Assembly (NCBI GenBank): GCA_041391665.1
Contig: JAWKNO010000001.1
Coordinates: forward strand, 1,674,001 to 1,738,000
Origin: Bacteroidia bacterium
GTDB lineage: Bacteria > Bacteroidota > Bacteroidia > J057
DNA: 64,000 nt
Direction of reading: 5' to 3'
Of the stretch, positions 53,779 through 62,330 are shown piece by piece. The notes under the pieces were generated by a model that worked only from the letters and a program-made list of their open reading frames with translations, made no database searches and was not told the origin of the DNA. Both the position numbers and the translations under genes were made by a program. The stretch's first letter is position 1, and every line of letters starts with the position of its first letter.

Positions 53779-54615
53779 TTAATTTTGATGATTGACTAAC
53801 GACAGTGCAAGCCAATCATTATCTTCTTCACGATTAGCCAAATAAAAATTGCAGGATTCGTACAGCTGGCGAATCTGTGCTTCATCCCGTTGATAAAAAC
53901 CACTGATCAGGAGGAAGCCTCCCGGTGCAAGCGCTTGTTGGTACAGCGGAATATCCGCCAGGAGTACGTTGCGGTTGATATTTGCAAGAATGATATCAAA
54001 TGTCTGGCCCTGAATGGCCGTTACATCTCCCTGCTCAATGGTCATCCGCGATATTCCGTTGACACGGGCATTTTCCGTTGCATTTTCGAAACTCCAGGCA
54101 TCAATATCAATTCCGAGTATCGGGTTTGCGCCCAATTTTGCTGCAAGGATACCCAGTACGCCCGTGCCACAGCCCATATCCAGCACCCGTTTCCCCTCAA
54201 AAGATATCGATTTCATTAATCGAAGGACAAGTCGGGTTGTCTCATGATGTCCTGTACCAAAAGACATTTTGGGATCCAGGATAATCGTATGCTCAAAACC
54301 CGGCTCTGGTGTTCGAAAAGATGGGACTATCTGGCAAAATTGGTCGATAGCAACCGATGGATAATTGGATTCCCAGACTTCATTCCAGTTTTTCGATGGA
54401 ATATGATCAATGTTCACGCCGATACCTTCTTGTGGAAAGATATCAAGCGTGGCGTAAAGTTGGTCCTGATCAAACAAATGTGACTCCACATAAGCAACCA
54501 GGCCCGTATCGGTGTCCTCAAAAGCAGAATAACCTATCTCAGCCAGTAAGGCTAGCACAGGCTCTCTCAAAGCTTCGGGCGCAGATACTGAAACGGATAT
54601 AAAGTCTGTTTTCAA
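53779..54615 (-). CDS. prmA: Ribosomal protein L11 methyltransferase
   Basis: SAM-dependent methyltransferase that modifies L11. An N-terminal substrate domain (about 1-110) is followed by MSFGTGHHETTRLVLRLM, the characteristic linker, then motif I (VLDMGCGTGVLGILAAKLGA), ILGIDIDAWSFENATENARV, and the catalytic NPPY-related ILANINRNVLLADIPLY. It ends with SGFYQRDEAQIRQLYESCNF. Length 278 aa is usual. The 1609-aa gene starts 6 bases downstream, probably on the same transcript. Confidence 0.95.
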   Translation of the reverse strand: MKTDFISVSVSAPEALREPVLALLAEIGYSAFEDTDTGLVAYVESHLFDQDQLYATLDIFPQEGIGVNIDHIPSKNWNEVWESNYPSVAIDQFCQIVPSFRTPEPGFEHTIILDPKMSFGTGHHETTRLVLRLMKSISFEGKRVLDMGCGTGVLGILAAKLGANPILGIDIDAWSFENATENARVNGISRMTIEQGDVTAIQGQTFDIILANINRNVLLADIPLYQQALAPGGFLLISGFYQRDEAQIRQLYESCNFYLANREEDNDWLALSLVNHQN

Positions 54616-54797
54616 TTTCCCTGCAAGTCGGTAAAGTTATTGATCCTGTCAGTAAAGATGCTTCGATACGCTGCTGTTTGAAGTTAAAATGCAGGTTTGT
54701 GGGGTTTGGAATCGAAAGCGTTATTCGTGTGAATAATTTACCAGATGGTTACTACGAAGATATAATTAAATTCTGAATGAAGCAATTTTTGCACAAT

Positions 54798-55160
54798 TCA
54801 TCTACAACCTACTGCCGTACGAAAATCTGTATAGGCGACAGAGAAGTCAGCAAATCCCTTTACGGGTTCTACGAAGATGGTAAAGTTGGCAAATCCTTTC
54901 ACATCCGTAAAAAACCAGTGCCCGGGTTCATTGGCAAATGCTTCTGTATCTTCCCTGAAGACCACAAAATCTGCAAATGATTCAATTTCCTCTACAAAAA
55001 CTTTATAGTTGGCGAAGGCAGCCACTTCTTCTACATAAACAGCGCCGTACAATTCGCATATGTCTTTAATTGGGCGGGGCTCCGGCTTATGTGTGGCATA
55101 GCCTGACATCATGGGGAAAGAGAAACTCAGAAATAGGATCGCGATCAGGAAGTATTTCAT
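54798..55160 (-). CDS. Small exported repeat protein, resembles DUF6150 / septoil-knot family
   Basis: After a signal peptide (MKYFLIAILFLSFSFPMMSG), the mature chain of about 95 residues is built of units with the core FA(D/N)-x-x-V/I-F: AAFANYKVFVEE, ESFADFVVFREDTE, EAFANEPGHWFFTD, KGFANFTIFVEP, KGFADFSVAYTD. Such repeats resemble a Bacteroidota family annotated as DUF6150, described as a 7(1)-knotted fold; this match is by memory of the motif. Two Cys (one in DICELYG, one in the terminal VGCR) could form a disulfide that closes the chain. Partner or ligand unknown. It appears to be a single-gene unit. Confidence 0.7.
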   Translation of the reverse strand: MKYFLIAILFLSFSFPMMSGYATHKPEPRPIKDICELYGAVYVEEVAAFANYKVFVEEIESFADFVVFREDTEAFANEPGHWFFTDVKGFANFTIFVEPVKGFADFSVAYTDFRTAVGCR

Positions 55161-55213
55161 AGTGTCTAAAGTTGATCTTTTTTAAGTATAACGTAAAAAA
55201 ACGCTCAAGTGGT

Positions 55214-55651
55214 TTATTTGCCCTCCGGAATCGCCGCGATTACTTTTAATTCAATCGCAATAGGTGTAGGGAGGCTGGTAATTCCCAATGTGGTGCGGCA
55301 AGGTTGATTTTCTGCAAAATACTCGGCGTATATGCGGTTATAAACCGGAAAATCATCCTTCATATTGGTCAGGAATACCGTTACGTCAACAATATCATTC
55401 CACGATAGCCCGATTTCTTCCAGAATATATCTCACATTGCGAAATACAGAATGACACTGTCGCTCAATGTCATATGCCACGATGTTTCCTTTGTCATCCA
55501 GCTCTACTCCAGGGATTTGTTTGGATCCCCGTTCGCGCGGACCTACCCCTGACAAAAACATCAGATTCCCTGCCCGGCGCGCGTGAGGGTACAGACCGAC
55601 AGGTTCCGGCGCTTTTTCCGAATGGTGGATTATGGAACTTTCAGGTATCAT
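55214..55651 (-). CDS. RidA/YjgF-family enamine/imine deaminase
   Basis: Trimeric hydrolase of reactive 2-aminoacrylate-type enamines. Visible motifs are GLYPHARRAGNLMFLSGVGP, SVFRNVRYILEEIGLSWNDI, VDVTVFLTNMKDDFPVYNRI, and the pocket PCRTTLGITSLPTPIAIELK, with the Arg that binds the carboxylate and a later Glu that activates water. 145 residues is close to the usual 130. The insert KQIPGVELDDKGNIVAYDIE resembles the 2-aminomuconate deaminase branch. It lies 1 base after the stop of the next-door lipoprotein gene on the same strand. Confidence 0.9.
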   Translation of the reverse strand: MIPESSIIHHSEKAPEPVGLYPHARRAGNLMFLSGVGPRERGSKQIPGVELDDKGNIVAYDIERQCHSVFRNVRYILEEIGLSWNDIVDVTVFLTNMKDDFPVYNRIYAEYFAENQPCRTTLGITSLPTPIAIELKVIAAIPEGK

Positions 55652-55652
55652 T

Positions 55653-56078
55653 TTATTTTACAACAGGTACCAACTCCCATGAAATTTCCTCCAGTGCATC
55701 TGCTTCCGAGCGCAACCACATTTCATTCTGCTTCAGCATAATGATATCATAGGCGGTTGCCTGATCCCCAAATATCATATTGATTTTGGTTTTTTTTGAT
55801 ATCAGATACCAGCTCCCCTCCCGGCATGGGCCTTCTTTGCTGCATATACTCAAGGTGCCGTCTTCTGAAAATGTAATGGTCGAATCGGACAACTCTCCGG
55901 TCCGGTTAAATCCGTCCTGAATGGCGTAAGCCCATTCCCAGGTATTGGTCACCCGATCCTCTACTGTGTGAAGACTCACGTAAGGCCCTTCATCAAAAGT
56001 AGTCGTAACATCACAGCCGGTAAAAGCCAGCAATACAAAAGCCAGGAATACAAAAATGTAACCAAATGTCTGATTCAT
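55653..56078 (-). CDS. Small lipoprotein, lipocalin-like (paralogue of 56139-56624)
   Basis: Signal with LLAFTGC, acylated Cys22. The mature part has GPYVSLHTVEDRVTNTWEWA then TITFSEDGTLSICS, GSWYLISKKTKINMIFG and MWLRSEA. This pattern, one pair of strands with FxxDGT and a W-containing strand, is common in small lipocalin-like lipoproteins of Bacteroidota. It resembles the product of the next gene upstream (ADGPALSLKSAKSKISTTW). Function unknown. The gene touches the RidA gene. Confidence 0.78.
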   Translation of the reverse strand: MNQTFGYIFVFLAFVLLAFTGCDVTTTFDEGPYVSLHTVEDRVTNTWEWAYAIQDGFNRTGELSDSTITFSEDGTLSICSKEGPCREGSWYLISKKTKINMIFGDQATAYDIIMLKQNEMWLRSEADALEEISWELVPVVK

Positions 56079-56138
56079 AGGTTTGTTGGGTAGTTCTGAA
56101 TTAACGGTACAGCAGTAGTTGTATTATATCTCTTACCG

Positions 56139-56624
56139 TCAAAAGAACTCAAGCTTCAGAATCGTGCTGTCATCTCTCAGCCACAATTCTCCATCTGCCA
56201 GACGTGTTACTTCCCATCGCTGGTTTACGTCTTCGCTATAGGTAATGTCCGGGTTATAAGGATCTTTGAATGTAAAAGTATACAATACTTCCAGTTGTTT
56301 GCTCCCGTCGAGAAACTGCCATTCACCAATCCCTTCGAGTGGCATAATGGTGTCCTGAGTAAATGGCGGAACTGCAATCAGCCGGTTAGCATCAAAATAG
56401 GAAAAATCCCCGTTTTCATCAAACTTAAAAAAGTCCTGGGCATAGTTCTGTGTAACTTCTGCACCAAAAAGAGAGGCATCCTGTACACGCCATGTGGTAG
56501 AAATTTTGCTCTTAGCCGATTTCAGGCTTAGTGCCGGGCCGTCAGCATACCCTGTACAGCCCGCGAGGAGCAAACTTCCCGCCACGAAGGCAGTGATATA
56601 AAAGAAAATAAGTGTTTTTTTCAT
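56139..56624 (-). CDS. Small lipoprotein, lipocalin-like
   Basis: Start at 56624 (MKKTLIFFYITAFVAGSLLL then AGC), a lipoprotein signal with Cys23. The body has ADGPALSLKSAKSKISTTWR and the phrase DFFKFDENGDFSYFDANR, GEWQFLDGSKQLEVLYTFTF, and ELWLRDDSTILKLEFF. The same arrangement appears in the gene downstream, so the two are probably an old duplication. No enzymatic motif. The start lies 60 bases from the divergent amidohydrolase gene. Confidence 0.78.
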   Translation of the reverse strand: MKKTLIFFYITAFVAGSLLLAGCTGYADGPALSLKSAKSKISTTWRVQDASLFGAEVTQNYAQDFFKFDENGDFSYFDANRLIAVPPFTQDTIMPLEGIGEWQFLDGSKQLEVLYTFTFKDPYNPDITYSEDVNQRWEVTRLADGELWLRDDSTILKLEFF

Positions 56625-56683
56625 AAAAAATCTGCTTTGCACAAATGTAGAAAATTCAACTGATTATTACATATTTTCGGGGC

Positions 56684-57871
56684 ATGGAACTAAAAACACA
56701 TATTCAAAAACTTGCGGCGGAAATTTTTGATGAGGTAATTTCCCTTCGTCAGCATATTCACGCACATCCTGAGCTTTCTTTTGAAGAAAAAAATACTGCT
56801 GCTTTTGTACAGCAACAACTCGGCAGTATGGGGATTGAATACAAAGCTGACATTGCCGGGCATGGGGTCGTAGGGCTAATTCACGGAAAAAACCCTTCTG
56901 ATCGCGTGATTGCTCTCCGGGCTGATATGGACGCGCTTCCCATCAAAGAAGAAAATGATGTTCCATACAAATCTCAGCATCCGGGTGTCATGCATGCCTG
57001 TGGTCATGATGTACATACTGCCTCTCTCCTTGGCACGGCCCACATTCTTTCCCAGGTTACTGATCAGTTTTCGGGTACGATCAAGCTGATTTTCCAGCCG
57101 GCTGAAGAGAAGGTGCCCGGCGGCGCTTCATTGATGATAAAAGAAGGGGTACTTGCCAACCCCAATGTAAATGCGATCCTTGGCCAACACGTACAACCGC
57201 ATCTGGAAGTAGGGAAAATCGGTATTCGCTCGGGTATGTATATGGCTTCTGCCGATGAGATCTATATGCGTGTCATCGGAAAAGGCGGGCACGCTGCGCA
57301 TCCTTCACACTTTATTGATCCGGTGATGATGACAGCCCAGATTCTTGTAACGTTACAGCAGGTGGTGAGCCGCTCCGACCCCCGGATTCCGACCATTCTT
57401 TCTTTCGGAAAAATCATAGGCGAAGGCGCTACCAATATTATCCCCAATGAAGTGTATGTGGAGGGAACCCTTCGCACTATGGATGAAGTATGGCGGGAAA
57501 AAGCCCTGGAGAAAATCGCAGATATTGTTCATTCTGTAGCGAAAGGGCTGGGCGGAAGGGTTGAACTGGACATTCGCCGGGGGTATCCTTTCCTCGTCAA
57601 CGACGAGGCGCTCACGGCTAAGGCCAAAAGCCATATTGTCGAATACATGGGCGCAGAAAATGTCGAAGAAATCGATCTGTGGATGGCGGCAGAAGATTTT
57701 GCCTGGTACACCCATGAAGTCCCCGGCTGTTTTTATCGTTTAGGCACCCGCAATGAAGCCAAAGGAATTGTCCATGGTGTACATACACCACGATTTAATA
57801 TTGATGAGCATGCATTGAAAATCTCTACCGGGCTTATGGCCTGGCTGGCTATCAGGGAACTCTCGATGTAA
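56684..57871 (+). CDS. M20-family amidohydrolase (N-acyl amino acid / hippurate hydrolase type)
   Basis: Zn/Co-dependent cytosolic enzyme that removes acyl groups from amino acids. Metal ligands are expected in VMHACGHDVHTASLLG, QPAEEKVPGGASLM, LGQHVQPHLE and the C-terminal VHTPRFNID His. LRADMDALPIKEENDVPYKS is the family opening motif. The middle has the dimerisation domain with GKGGHAAHPSHFIDPV. Length 395 aa is standard. No signal peptide. The actual substrate is unknown; candidates are N-acyl, indole-conjugated or hippurate-like amino acids. Confidence 0.93.
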   Translation: MELKTHIQKLAAEIFDEVISLRQHIHAHPELSFEEKNTAAFVQQQLGSMGIEYKADIAGHGVVGLIHGKNPSDRVIALRADMDALPIKEENDVPYKSQHPGVMHACGHDVHTASLLGTAHILSQVTDQFSGTIKLIFQPAEEKVPGGASLMIKEGVLANPNVNAILGQHVQPHLEVGKIGIRSGMYMASADEIYMRVIGKGGHAAHPSHFIDPVMMTAQILVTLQQVVSRSDPRIPTILSFGKIIGEGATNIIPNEVYVEGTLRTMDEVWREKALEKIADIVHSVAKGLGGRVELDIRRGYPFLVNDEALTAKAKSHIVEYMGAENVEEIDLWMAAEDFAWYTHEVPGCFYRLGTRNEAKGIVHGVHTPRFNIDEHALKISTGLMAWLAIRELSM

Positions 57872-57877
57872 TCTTGT

Positions 57878-58462
57878 CTATTTTTTCAAACGGCTCAGGT
57901 CCAGTTCGAATCCTGGCAATACTTGTTCGCCGGATATTTTTTCTCCAAATCCGGTAATTACTTGTTTGCTCCCATTGATGCGGTAAATAGAAACAGTTTC
58001 CTGCTGCGGATCAATCAGCCAGGCGAGTTGACAACCGTTGTCCATCCACTCGGTCATTTTGTGCTGAAGCTCAGATAAACTGTCGGATTGAGAGCGAATC
58101 TCAATAATAAAATCAGGACAAATAGAGGCAAATTTTGTCTGATCCTCAGGTGAAACTGCATTCCATCGGTCTGCGGCAATCCAGCATGCATCAGGGGATT
58201 TGACAGACTGGTCGGGTAAGGTAAATCCGGATGAGGAATCGAATACTTCACCTTTTCTATGGATGAGATTCCAACTGTAAAGCTGGCCAAATACTTCACC
58301 GCTATATTTTCCAGAGAGAGAACCTGTGGGGGACATAATGATAATTTCCAGATTTTTGGAACGTTCAATCCGCAAATCCTGATTTTTTTGACAAAAGTCA
58401 AAAAACTCGTCTTCATTCATTTGATCAAGATATCTGGATTTTAAGCGAATGGTCTGCAACAT
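57878..58462 (-). CDS. Uma2-family restriction-endonuclease-like protein (DUF820)
   Basis: 194 residues with the Uma2 order: RLKSRYLDQMNEDEFFDFCQ, IIIMSPTGSLSGKYSGEVFG, then FDSSSGFTLPDQSVKSPDACW with the Asp of a PD-(D/E)xK fold and ICPDFIIEIRSQSDSLSELQ as the second acidic motif. WMDNGCQLAWLIDPQQETVS closes the domain. Members are frequent in Cyanobacteria and scattered in Bacteroidota and have no settled function. It is a single-gene unit that converges with the amidohydrolase gene, 6 bases away. Confidence 0.9.
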   Translation of the reverse strand: MLQTIRLKSRYLDQMNEDEFFDFCQKNQDLRIERSKNLEIIIMSPTGSLSGKYSGEVFGQLYSWNLIHRKGEVFDSSSGFTLPDQSVKSPDACWIAADRWNAVSPEDQTKFASICPDFIIEIRSQSDSLSELQHKMTEWMDNGCQLAWLIDPQQETVSIYRINGSKQVITGFGEKISGEQVLPGFELDLSRLKK

Positions 58463-58524
58463 CAGAAGGTTTTTATTTTAAATATACGATATTTTGCGGA
58501 AAATGTGATCTGTAAATGGAAACG

Positions 58525-59358
58525 TCAGGATATCATATTCACTATCCAATCTCTTGAAAAGCCAATAACGGTGTCTTTTTCCGGTTCATACTGCGTTTCA
58601 TGATAAAGCCCTTCCCATAGTTTGAGGGTGACATTTCCTCCTCCGGCTGACTTCGCAAACGCTTCACTGGCTTGCCAGGAAGTGATTTTATCGCCTGTAC
58701 CGTGATGAATCAGGAGTGGACAGGGGAACAGATTGGCGTGATCCAGTGCCCAAAGCCCTGCCTCATATACACTAAAAAAGAGAATCGAACTCATTTTATC
58801 ATGAATCATCGGATCATTTCGGTAGCGATCGGCTTCTACCGGGTCGCGGGAGATAAATCCTGCATCCAGTTTTGTTGATTGAGCAAATGCCGGTGCAATT
58901 TTCATCATGATTTTTCCCAGAAATAATTGCATTGCCGGAGGTTTTACCGCAAGTTTCAGCCATGAAGAAGTGGCAATCACCCCTGCAACCGGAGGTTGAA
59001 ACTGAAGCGCATAATTAATGACAAAATTTCCGCCCATGCTATGCCCATAGAGGAATCTGGGGCTTCCCGGCCAACGTATTTCTGCTTCAGCGAGCAATGA
59101 ACCTATGGCAGCCATTACAGCCTCATAAGATGGAATTACCCCTCTTTTACCTTCCGTTTTGCCGTGGCCAAAATTGTCAAAGGCAATGACTGCAATACCA
59201 GCTTCATTCATCAGCTTTGCAACATAATGATACCTTCCGGTGTATTCGCCGTGGCCATGAACGAGGCATACAACTGCTTTTACCGTTGGGACAGGTTCCC
59301 ATATTTCTCCGGCTAATCGATGAGTGCCGGAGACCAGTGTGAAGGTAGAATGTGGCAT
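58525..59358 (-). CDS. Alpha/beta hydrolase, monoacylglycerol lipase-like
   Basis: 277 residues with VVCLVHGHGEYTGRYHYVAK (oxyanion loop HGHGEYTGRY), FDNFGHGKTEGKRGVIPSYE, the nucleophile elbow RFLYGHSMGGNFVINYALQF, PLLIHHGTGDKITSWQASEA with Asp, and LWEGLYHETQYEPEKD with His. These are the hallmarks of the monoglyceride lipase/lysophospholipase (serine aminopeptidase S33-like) group. No signal peptide. The intergenic gap to the next gene (59359-59629, 271 bases) is AT-rich and shows no gene; promoters for both directions probably lie there. Confidence 0.92.
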   Translation of the reverse strand: MPHSTFTLVSGTHRLAGEIWEPVPTVKAVVCLVHGHGEYTGRYHYVAKLMNEAGIAVIAFDNFGHGKTEGKRGVIPSYEAVMAAIGSLLAEAEIRWPGSPRFLYGHSMGGNFVINYALQFQPPVAGVIATSSWLKLAVKPPAMQLFLGKIMMKIAPAFAQSTKLDAGFISRDPVEADRYRNDPMIHDKMSSILFFSVYEAGLWALDHANLFPCPLLIHHGTGDKITSWQASEAFAKSAGGGNVTLKLWEGLYHETQYEPEKDTVIGFSRDWIVNMIS

Positions 59359-59629
59359 AGTATGTAGTCTTGCAGAAGTTTTCTTTCCAGAAAATGATTG
59401 TCCGGAACAAAATACGAAAAAAAATGCTATCCATATTTACTCATTATTTTACTTTTTTTCTCATAGAACGATATGGTAAGTGGCTGAAAAATAACCTCTT
59501 GCAATTATGGGTGTAATATTGGCAGGCATGGTGATTTTTACCTTGTATAGGTTTTTTTCCATGGAACAGGGAGAGATACCCGCGATATTTATTCTGTCAT
59601 TCATCTACAATCAATCAACATAATCAACC

Positions 59630-60586
59630 ATGGAAACATTTTCGCGGGCAAAGAGCCAGCTTAATATTGGCCGTGACACCGAAATCATTCTACAGGCAAT
59701 CCGCGCGCTTAGCGGAAATTATGGAGCGTCCTTTATAATCAGAATGTTGCGAGGGCAGAAGTCATTGAGCCTTCGCAAGGACGAAGATGCAGATCTTCCG
59801 CAGTTTGGAGTATTAGCGGAATACAATGCTGAGACGGTCAGAGGCATTCTCAATTACTTATTGAAGGAAGAATATCTTCAGGTAATTAATGCGCGGTTTG
59901 GCAGTCTGGGTATTACTGAAAAAGGTGAATTATATCTTTCCAATCCTTCTGAAATCTGGGTGCAGAAAAAAGTGATTAATATGAGTATCCTGGATCGTAT
60001 GCTAATGAAGGAGTTGCGGGAAATTCGCCGGGATCTGGCCCAGACAGAAAATCTCCCTCCCTTCAGGATATTTACGGATTACAGTCTTGAAAAACTGGTA
60101 GCTGTGAAGCCTGAGAATGTGGACGATCTGAAGCGGGTACCAGGTTTTGGCGATTATAAAGCCAATCGCTACGGTCCGGCTATTTTTCAGTCCATTACCC
60201 GGGTATCGGAAAAAAAAGAGGATGAGGATCGTTTTCAATTGATGAAACAACTCAATTCACCCGGGTACCGGCAGGTAAAAGATCTCTTTCAGGCAGGCGA
60301 AACGATCGAAGCTATTGCAGCAAAACGGTCGGTGAAAACTGAAACTGTAAGGCAGATTTTGCAAAGACTACATCGGGCGGGAGAAATAGACATGCGAACC
60401 TGGATTGAGGAACATGTTGCAAGTGAGGTTTTGGAGAAGGGGGCAGAGTATTTTCGCAAGACACCCGATTCACGGTTGAAGGAAGCTTACGAAAATCTTG
60501 GACTCGACTATGACATTTTGCAAATGTGTAAACTATATGTGGCAGATGTTTCAACTCGTCAGGATGATTTGCCGATGGCTTCCTGA
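59630..60586 (+). CDS. Helicase-less RecQ-tail protein A (RQC + HRDC + HTH)
   Basis: 318 residues that resemble only the C-terminal half of RecQ helicases. About 12-110: RQC winged helix (TEIILQAIRALSGNYGASFI, then YNAETVRGILNYLLKEEYLQ and FGSLGITEKGELYLSNP). About 125-195: HRDC (LMKELREIRRDLAQTENLPP, FRIFTDYSLEKLVAVKPENV, RVPGFGDYKANRYGPAIFQS). About 205-305: the extra HTH domain of Bacteroidota RecQ (FQAGETIEAIAAKRSVKTET, VRQILQRLHRAGEIDMRTWI). The ATPase lobes and the zinc Cys cluster are absent, and MET at 59630 is a clean start, so this is unlikely to be a truncated fragment. Possibly binds structured DNA without unwinding it. Followed 41 bases later by a paralogue. Confidence 0.85.
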   Translation: METFSRAKSQLNIGRDTEIILQAIRALSGNYGASFIIRMLRGQKSLSLRKDEDADLPQFGVLAEYNAETVRGILNYLLKEEYLQVINARFGSLGITEKGELYLSNPSEIWVQKKVINMSILDRMLMKELREIRRDLAQTENLPPFRIFTDYSLEKLVAVKPENVDDLKRVPGFGDYKANRYGPAIFQSITRVSEKKEDEDRFQLMKQLNSPGYRQVKDLFQAGETIEAIAAKRSVKTETVRQILQRLHRAGEIDMRTWIEEHVASEVLEKGAEYFRKTPDSRLKEAYENLGLDYDILQMCKLYVADVSTRQDDLPMAS

Positions 60587-60627
60587 CAGGATCAAAGATT
60601 ACTATTCAATTTTCAACAACCATTATC

Positions 60628-61566
60628 ATGGAATCACAAGCTTATAATCAACAACCCATTGACATTGGCATGGAGGCGATGGCCGTGCTGAAGACTGTAC
60701 TCCTTTTGGAAAAGGATTATTCAGGTAGCTATATCCAGCGCATTCTGACCGGGAATGATTCTTTCGGTTGGAAGAAACAACAGCATAAGCGCCTGGAGAC
60801 TTTTAGTGAATTGGGGGAACATCATTTTGCTTATGTGGATGATCTGATCAATTACCTGATTAAGCATGGCTTTTTGAAAATATCCAATCCTGCTTATGGC
60901 TCTATTGCCCTGACCGATGAAGGGCGAAAATGGATGGAAAACCCCGACTCATTGATGACTACCAAAGGGGAACTTCGAAAGAGCTGGTATCAGGTAGAGC
61001 TGATTTCTGCTTTGAAGACGCTGCGAAAAGAAACAGCTGAACAGAAAGATAAACAGCCATTTGAACTGTTTACCAACTATACCATGGATGTTTTGGCGGA
61101 TAAGCTTCCGCAAACAGAAGAAGCCTTAAAGGCAATACCCGGTGTCGAGAAAATGGATGGGGCGACCCGGTTGATGGTTTTGGCGGAGATTACGCGAATT
61201 GTGGAGAAAAAGGAAATTGACGATGAGACCGGTGTTTTTCGCAAAGCGTATTCTCCCAGCCATCAGAAAATTAAAGCATTGTTTCTCGACGGTAAGAAAG
61301 TATCGGAGATTGCCAGCGAAAGAGACTTGAGCCAGAGCACAGTTACCAATTATCTGGAAAACCTTCACCTTGCCGGAGAGATAGACCTTCGTCCATGGAT
61401 AGAAGATACGATCGATGGCAAAGTTTTGCATAAGGTGACGCAATACTTCAGGCAGGTTCAATCCAGAGGGTTAAAGCAGGCATTTGAAGTGCTGGGGGTA
61501 GATTATGGCACATTGCGATTGTGCAGGCTATATATGGATACGCCTACCATGCAAAAGGCTTCTTGA
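60628..61566 (+). CDS. Helicase-less RecQ-tail protein B (paralogue of A)
   Basis: 312 residues with the same architecture as the previous gene. RQC part: MEAMAVLKTVLLLEKDYSGS, then YVDDLINYLIKHGFLKISNP and YGSIALTDEGRKWMENPDS. HRDC-like part: ISALKTLRKETAEQKDKQPF, ELFTNYTMDVLADKLPQTEE, LKAIPGVEKMDGATRLMVLA, more divergent than in A. C-terminal HTH part: LFLDGKKVSEIASERDLSQS, TVTNYLENLHLAGEIDLRPW, IEDTIDGKVLHKVTQYFRQV. It shares the whole domain order with A but sequence identity seems modest, so the duplication is old. The pair may work as a heterodimer; this is inference. Ends before a possible terminator. Confidence 0.83.
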   Translation: MESQAYNQQPIDIGMEAMAVLKTVLLLEKDYSGSYIQRILTGNDSFGWKKQQHKRLETFSELGEHHFAYVDDLINYLIKHGFLKISNPAYGSIALTDEGRKWMENPDSLMTTKGELRKSWYQVELISALKTLRKETAEQKDKQPFELFTNYTMDVLADKLPQTEEALKAIPGVEKMDGATRLMVLAEITRIVEKKEIDDETGVFRKAYSPSHQKIKALFLDGKKVSEIASERDLSQSTVTNYLENLHLAGEIDLRPWIEDTIDGKVLHKVTQYFRQVQSRGLKQAFEVLGVDYGTLRLCRLYMDTPTMQKAS

Positions 61567-61585
61567 GTGTTACTGGGTTTGAAGA

Positions 61586-61627
61586 AGGCCCCGAACGCAG
61601 AAATGTAGTACGGGTGCCTGTCTTTTT
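61586..61627 (+). terminator. Possible terminator after the RecQ-tail gene pair
   Basis: AGGCCCCG (61586-61593) pairs with CGGGTGCCT (61611-61619; one T bulge) around a 17-base loop, followed by GTCTTTTT. Moderate match. It overlaps the end of the convergent ung gene. Confidence 0.45.
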
Positions 61628-62312
61628 ACACCTGCCAGTTAATCGGTGTAAGGCCTTTTTTTTCCAAAATGGCATTGGTTTGGGAGAAATGTTTACAACC
61701 CAAAAATCCATTATGTGCAGATAGTGGTGAGGGGTGAACAGATTTCAGCACATAATGCCTGGTAAGGTCAATGGTGGAACCTTTTTCCTGTGCATATCGG
61801 CCCCAAAGTAAGAAAATCAATCCATCTCTGTGATCGTTGAGCGCTTTGATGGAGGCAGTTGTGAATTTCTCCCAGCCTTTGCCCTGATGAGAACCTGCCT
61901 GATGTGCCCTTACAGTCAGAATAGAATTTAACAGCAACACACCTTGTTCGGCCCAGGGCTCCAGATTGCCATGAGAGGGAATGGAAATACCTACATCGCT
62001 TTGCAGTTCTTTGTAAATGTTTTTGAGAGAAGGGGGAGGGGCAATACCTGGCGGTACGGAGAAACTTAATCCATGGGCTTGTCCGGGTCCATGGTAGGGG
62101 TCTTGTCCCAAAATCACGACTTTGACTTTTTCAAAAGGCGTTTTATTAAACGCATTGAAAATATCCTTTCCCGGGGGGAAGATGAGCTGTCCGGCGTTTT
62201 TTTCAGCCAGAAGGAAGGTTTTCAGCTGTTGAAAATAGGGCTGAGCAAATTCCTCATAAAGAACCTTTTTCCAGCCTGCTTCAATTTGAACGGATTCTGC
62301 GGGATGTGTCAT
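61626..62312 (-). CDS. ung: Uracil-DNA glycosylase
   Basis: Removes uracil from DNA, first step of base excision repair. The water-activating loop is VVILGQDPYHGPGQAHGLSF with the catalytic Asp. The Pro-rich loop PPGIAPPPSLKNIYKELQSD and the uracil-recognition strand LLLNSILTVRAHQAGSHQGK (Asn) are followed by VHPSPLSAHNGFLGC, with the His and the Leu that pushes into the helix. Length 228 aa matches family 1. Converges with the RecQ-tail pair and lies 18 bases after the TIMP-like gene on the same strand. Confidence 0.97.
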   Translation of the reverse strand: MTHPAESVQIEAGWKKVLYEEFAQPYFQQLKTFLLAEKNAGQLIFPPGKDIFNAFNKTPFEKVKVVILGQDPYHGPGQAHGLSFSVPPGIAPPPSLKNIYKELQSDVGISIPSHGNLEPWAEQGVLLLNSILTVRAHQAGSHQGKGWEKFTTASIKALNDHRDGLIFLLWGRYAQEKGSTIDLTRHYVLKSVHPSPLSAHNGFLGCKHFSQTNAILEKKGLTPINWQV

Positions 62313-62330
62313 GGGTATCAGGAGTTGTTG

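Noticed and set aside
57878..58462. Uma2 protein as part of a defence island
   Set aside because: Neighbours are ordinary metabolic genes; no restriction, toxin or nuclease partner is nearby.
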